Origin: JAEVZK01 sp038202925
GTDB lineage: Bacteria; Armatimonadota; Fimbriimonadia; Fimbriimonadales; Fimbriimonadaceae
Length of the DNA: 64,000 nt
Reading direction: 5' to 3'
Assembly (NCBI GenBank): GCA_038202925.1
Contig: JBBREM010000001.1
Coordinates: forward strand, 26,052-90,051
Shown one piece after another: positions 60,876-64,000 of this stretch (its first letter is position 1; every line of letters starts with the position of its first letter). The notes below the pieces were generated by a model that did not search any database, was not told where the DNA came from, and saw nothing but the letters and a program-made list of their open reading frames with translations. A program made the position numbers and the translations under genes.

Positions 60876-63365
60876 ATGGTAACCACGGCGGACGCAGCGA
60901 TCACTGCGGGACACGGCGATCAGACGCGGCGCGTTGTGGCCGACGTGGCGATCGATCCTCGCTCCGGCGGGAGCGAGGCGATGTATACGTATCTCGTCGG
61001 CGTTGGACTTGAGCCTGGCGACGCTTGCTTTGTCCCTCTCGGCAATCGCGAGACGCTGGGGTTCGTCACGCGGGTTTACGAGGCGGATTCGGACGATCTC
61101 GGGTTTCCGATTGAGGCGCTCAAGTCCGTTGGGGAGAAGGTGGACGATCTCTCGTTGCCGGGGCAGCTTATCGATCTCGCGCACTATGTCGCCGAAGAAT
61201 ATCTATGCCCGTTGCCGGTTGCGTTGTCCGCCTCGACCCCTCCGGGGATACGGGATCGGATCGTGCGGGCATGGACCCAGGCTCCCTCGGCGCCGGCTCG
61301 GAACGGTTCCGACGGAGCGGAACCCTCCATTATTAGCTTTGATTTGACCGCGGCGCAGAAGGAAGTGCTTCGCACGCTGCAGGATGCGGGTGGGACGCTC
61401 GCGGAGACTCCGACCAAGAAAATGTCCGCCGCGAGCCTGAAGGCATTACGGCTATTGAAGGGCAAAGGGCTAGTCAAAGAGAGCCTGCGGATCGCGCCCT
61501 TTGCCGACAAGAAAAAGCAAGCGACCCTCCTGCGCCTTACAGCCGACGCGGCGCGGCTTGAGGAATTCCTCGCCAAAGAGGGCAAGAAAAAGCCGGCGCA
61601 GGCGCTGACGATCATGCGGCTGCAGCTTGCCGACGTCGGCGCCGCGCTCGCTTCCGGCGAAATCAAGGCGATGGCGGGGGTGACGGATTCGATCATCAAG
61701 GCGCTCGTCGATCAGGGGCTGCTCGAAAAGGCCGAGGCAGGCCATGGCAAGATGGCGCAGCCTCCGAAGCCGAATCAGTATCAGCAGTTGGCGATCGACG
61801 CGGTGGTCGATGCCGTCAACGGGAACGACTACCGGCCATTCCTCCTCTTCGGCGTGACGGGCAGCGGGAAGACCGAGGTCTTTCTGCGGGCGGCGGCGGA
61901 AGCCCTCAAGCAGGGGCGGCAGGTGCTCTACCTGGTGCCGGAGATCGCCCTTGCTGCGCAGGCGATTGGGCAGCTCCGCAAGCGATTCGGCCGTTCGGTG
62001 GCGGTGCTGCATAGCGAGCTTGCCCCCAGCGAGCGGCTGCAAAATTGGATGGCGATCCGCAGCGGCGAGGCCTCGGTGGTGCTCGGGGCTCGCTCGGCTT
62101 TGTTCGCACCGCTCGGCAACATTGGCCTGATCATCATGGACGAGGAGCACGAGGGGAGCTATAAGCAGGAAAGCGCGCCGCGCTACCATGCCAAGCGCCT
62201 TGCGCTTTACCTCGGCGAGCGTCACAGGTGTCCGGTGATTCTCGGCTCCGCGACGCCGAGCATCGAGAGCTTTGAGGAGGCTTCGCACGAGAAGCTCACG
62301 CTGCTCAGCATCCCCGAGCGGGCGGCGAGCGCCAAGCTCCCTGATGTTCACGTCGATGATCTGACCGAGGGCTACCGATCGGGCAAGCCCGCAATTCTCA
62401 GCCCCGACCTTCACCAGCGACTTATCGAAACGCTGGGGCGCGGCGAGCAGGCGATCCTGTTCCTGAACCGGCGAGCCTACGCACCCTTTATCATCTGCCG
62501 CAACTGCGGGCACCAGATGAAGTGTCCGTATTGCGCGGTGTCGCTTTCGTTCCACCGCCGGGACAATAAGTTGCGCTGCCACCACTGCGGGTACCAGATG
62601 CGGCCGCCGGACACTTGCCCTAAGTGCGAGGGCGTGCGGATGAATCCGTTCGGAGTCGGCACTGAGAAGGTCGAGGAGAACGTGGCCGAGATGTTTCCGG
62701 ACGCCAAGGTGGCGCGTCTCGACCGCGACATCGCTCGGCGCAAAGGAGCGCTTGAGGAAACGCTGGCGGGATTTCGGAGCGGCGATATCGACATTCTCGT
62801 CGGAACGCAGATCGTGGCGAAGGGGCTCGACTTCCCGAATGTGACCCTCGTCGGGGTGATCGCGGCGGATATCTCTCTGAACATCCCAGACTTTCGCTCC
62901 TCGGAGCGGACGTTCCAGCTTCTGGCTCAGGTCGCAGGGCGGGCGGGCCGCGGCACTGCGCCGGGGCATGTGGTCATCCAGACCTTCAACCCCGGGCACC
63001 TTGCCGTCGTGACCGCGCAGGCGCACGACTACCTGCGGTTCTTCGAGGGCCTCCGCGAGGAGCGCGAGGTTGCGGGATATCCGCCGTTTCGGCGGCTGAT
63101 CAACATCGTGCTGAGTGGGGAGAATCGCAAGGCGGTGCTCGATGCCGGCGAAGAGGTGGCGGCTCGTCTTGGGTCGGTCGCGGGGGCCGATATTCTCGGG
63201 CCGGTCGATTGCGCCGTCGAGCGTTTGCAGAATCGGTGGCGGAGGCACATGTTGGTCAAGCTCGACGCCGATTCGTCGGCAGCACCGGTGGGCGAGGCGC
63301 TGCTGGGCTTCGGTGTCAAAGGCGTCCAACTGCTGGTGGATGTCGATCCGTATAACTTGATGTGA
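60876..63365 (+). CDS. priA: Primosomal helicase PriA
   Basis: 829 aa. N-terminal DNA-binding part, a winged-helix-like insert (about 150-290), then the SF2 helicase: GVTGSGKTEVFLRAA (Walker A), IIMDEEHEGSYKQE (DEEH), GSATPSIES. Zinc-binding cysteines are clustered in CRNCGHQMKCPYCAVSL and CHHCGYQ ... CPKCEG. The C-terminal helicase motifs include GTQIVAKGLDFPNVTLVG and AGRAGRG. It restarts replication forks. The start at ATG 60876 gives a slightly long N-terminus; DPRSGGSEAMYTYLVG is the usual beginning of the domain. Confidence 0.96.
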   Translation: MVTTADAAITAGHGDQTRRVVADVAIDPRSGGSEAMYTYLVGVGLEPGDACFVPLGNRETLGFVTRVYEADSDDLGFPIEALKSVGEKVDDLSLPGQLIDLAHYVAEEYLCPLPVALSASTPPGIRDRIVRAWTQAPSAPARNGSDGAEPSIISFDLTAAQKEVLRTLQDAGGTLAETPTKKMSAASLKALRLLKGKGLVKESLRIAPFADKKKQATLLRLTADAARLEEFLAKEGKKKPAQALTIMRLQLADVGAALASGEIKAMAGVTDSIIKALVDQGLLEKAEAGHGKMAQPPKPNQYQQLAIDAVVDAVNGNDYRPFLLFGVTGSGKTEVFLRAAAEALKQGRQVLYLVPEIALAAQAIGQLRKRFGRSVAVLHSELAPSERLQNWMAIRSGEASVVLGARSALFAPLGNIGLIIMDEEHEGSYKQESAPRYHAKRLALYLGERHRCPVILGSATPSIESFEEASHEKLTLLSIPERAASAKLPDVHVDDLTEGYRSGKPAILSPDLHQRLIETLGRGEQAILFLNRRAYAPFIICRNCGHQMKCPYCAVSLSFHRRDNKLRCHHCGYQMRPPDTCPKCEGVRMNPFGVGTEKVEENVAEMFPDAKVARLDRDIARRKGALEETLAGFRSGDIDILVGTQIVAKGLDFPNVTLVGVIAADISLNIPDFRSSERTFQLLAQVAGRAGRGTAPGHVVIQTFNPGHLAVVTAQAHDYLRFFEGLREEREVAGYPPFRRLINIVLSGENRKAVLDAGEEVAARLGSVAGADILGPVDCAVERLQNRWRRHMLVKLDADSSAAPVGEALLGFGVKGVQLLVDVDPYNLM

Positions 63366-63382
63366 TGGGCGTTCATCGCTGC

Positions 63383-63510
63383 GTCATCCTGAAAGTGAGC
63401 TGGCGAACTGAAAGGATCTGCCTGTAGAAGACATCGGTCATGTAAGCGAGCGGCCCCACTGTCAGATACTTCCACTCGCGCTCGTTCCTCGCGCAGTTTC
63501 AGGATGACAA
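63383..63510. repeat. ~130-bp inverted-repeat element, copy A5 (inverted)
   Basis: The same element in the opposite orientation: starts GTCATCCTGAAAGTGAGC and ends CTCGCGCAGTTTCAGGATGACAA. It follows priA. The gap to 63582 contains nothing else recognisable. Confidence 0.75.
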
Positions 63511-63582
63511 GCCACATATCTCGGGATTAGCTCGGGGCTGATAACCGCGATCCTCGCCAGATGAATCGCAGTCAAACCGAAG

Positions 63583-64000
63583 GTGAGCATCCGCCAGCAT
63601 TGGGCACAACGAGCAATCCTTGCGAGCAAAAAATCTCTTGTCTGGCTCGTTTTCCTCCTTATGGGCTTCCTCGTGCTGGGCTTCCTGGTTCGGTACTCAA
63701 TCCTTCAACCCCTCGATATCCGCGTCTCGACCGAACTGCAGGAGACGAGCGGAGCGCCGTGGGACCAGATCATGATGGCGGCGACGTTTCTTGGCAGTAC
63801 GCCGTTTGTGGGTGCGGCCGCGGTGCTGTTAGCGGCGGGGCTCGCGTTTAGGAATCACGGACGAGCTGCTTGGTTTCTCCTGTTGAGCCTGCTTTCGATG
63901 CCCCTCGACCTTGGCCTGAAAGCAATATGGGCGAGGGAGCGGCCGGATGCGAGCATCGTGCACATCCTCGTCAACCGGACCGGCTTCAGCTTCCCGTCAG
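63583..64000 (+). CDS. PAP2-family phosphatase, N-terminal part
   Basis: The frame is open from GTG 63583 (after a TGA at 63562) to the window end: first helix LVFLLMGFLVLGFLVRY, a periplasmic segment, two more helices, then KAIWARERP (the Kx6RP motif) and finally GFSFPS, the first half of the PSGH motif. This is the PAP2/undecaprenyl-pyrophosphate phosphatase-like superfamily, membrane-embedded, acting on lipid phosphates. The gene continues past the window. Confidence 0.82.
   Translation, partial: MSIRQHWAQRAILASKKSLVWLVFLLMGFLVLGFLVRYSILQPLDIRVSTELQETSGAPWDQIMMAATFLGSTPFVGAAAVLLAAGLAFRNHGRAAWFLLLSLLSMPLDLGLKAIWARERPDASIVHILVNRTGFSFPS

Noticed and set aside
61470..63329. Long minus-strand open frame (619 codons) antisense to priA
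   Set aside because: High GC leaves the antisense frame free of stops; the residues are His/Arg/Leu-rich with no domain, while the plus strand encodes an unambiguous PriA.
21802..63510. 130-bp elements as small non-coding RNAs or IS ends
   Set aside because: No promoter or T-run accompanies the copies and no transposase frame lies inside or between them, so I call them MITE-like repeats only.
63561..63851. Plus-strand 96-codon frame at the window end
   Set aside because: It is out of frame with the PAP2 gene starting at GTG 63583, which has membrane helices and the Kx6RP motif.

Overview
The window reads as a chromosomal segment of a GC-rich, diderm (LPS-bearing) bacterium. LpxC, LpxD, BamA, a TamB-like protein and two Skp/OmpH chaperones establish an outer membrane with lipid A. 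RNase Y, RecX, a split-gene his operon, ThyX, MqnA (futalosine route to menaquinone), a PEP-CTERM protein, DUF4331 and DUF4434 proteins and abundant small intergenic repeats together fit an Armatimonadota-like (Fimbriimonas-type) or similar lineage. That placement is inference; no rRNA gene is present. A single parS-like site (3932-3947) hints that the segment may lie in the origin half of the chromosome.

Layout. 1-9.9 kb: end of an M3 peptidase, a K+ channel-like protein, DinG-type helicase, a GlsB/YeaQ-type membrane protein, parS, then valS, EamA transporter, GT2 glycosyltransferase, methyltransferase and mqnA, followed by tRNA-Ala(CGC). 10-16.4 kb: a complete-looking minus-strand operon hisI-G-D-C-B-H-F-A with mostly 4-base stop/start overlaps. 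It is preceded by a leader peptide holding five consecutive His codons and a strong intrinsic terminator, a classical attenuator layout. hisE is not here. 16.7-19.1 kb: DUF4331 and TPR proteins. 19.3-25.4 kb: carbohydrate block (Gfo/Idh/MocA oxidoreductase, class I aldolase, lyxose/mannose isomerase-like cupin, secreted GH38 alpha-mannosidase). 25.6-29.4 kb: a small protein translationally coupled to a double-domain KaiC-like ATPase, a di-heme cytochrome, a decayed second kaiC tail and a tiny membrane protein. 29.5-31.8 kb: C5-methyltransferase plus GIY-YIG endonuclease (type II restriction-modification), a methylase remnant and 42-bp tandem repeats. 31.9-37.7 kb: accessory genes (FnIII-like, collagen-like, PEP-CTERM, orphan PAS histidine kinase, DUF4434). 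37.8-42.5 kb: recX, rny, coaBC, lipA. 42.5-53.2 kb: outer-membrane biogenesis cluster tamB-bamA-ompH-ompH-lipoprotein-lpxD-lpxC. 53.4-64 kb: WD40 protein, GH2 enzyme, a UbiD-family decarboxylase, thyX, priA and the start of a PAP2 phosphatase.

The most distinctive property is a dense population of short dispersed repeats: five copies of a ~130-bp inverted-repeat (MITE-like) element, several smaller palindromic families, and arrays built on 7-bp units. Some have entered coding sequence: the UbiD-family gene carries two in-frame repeat-derived insertions, the GH38 protein ends in a repeat-encoded tail, and recX begins at the last base of a heptamer array. With the his leader attenuator and the parS site these are the points I would look at first. 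I found no CRISPR array, no transposase and no complete prophage.
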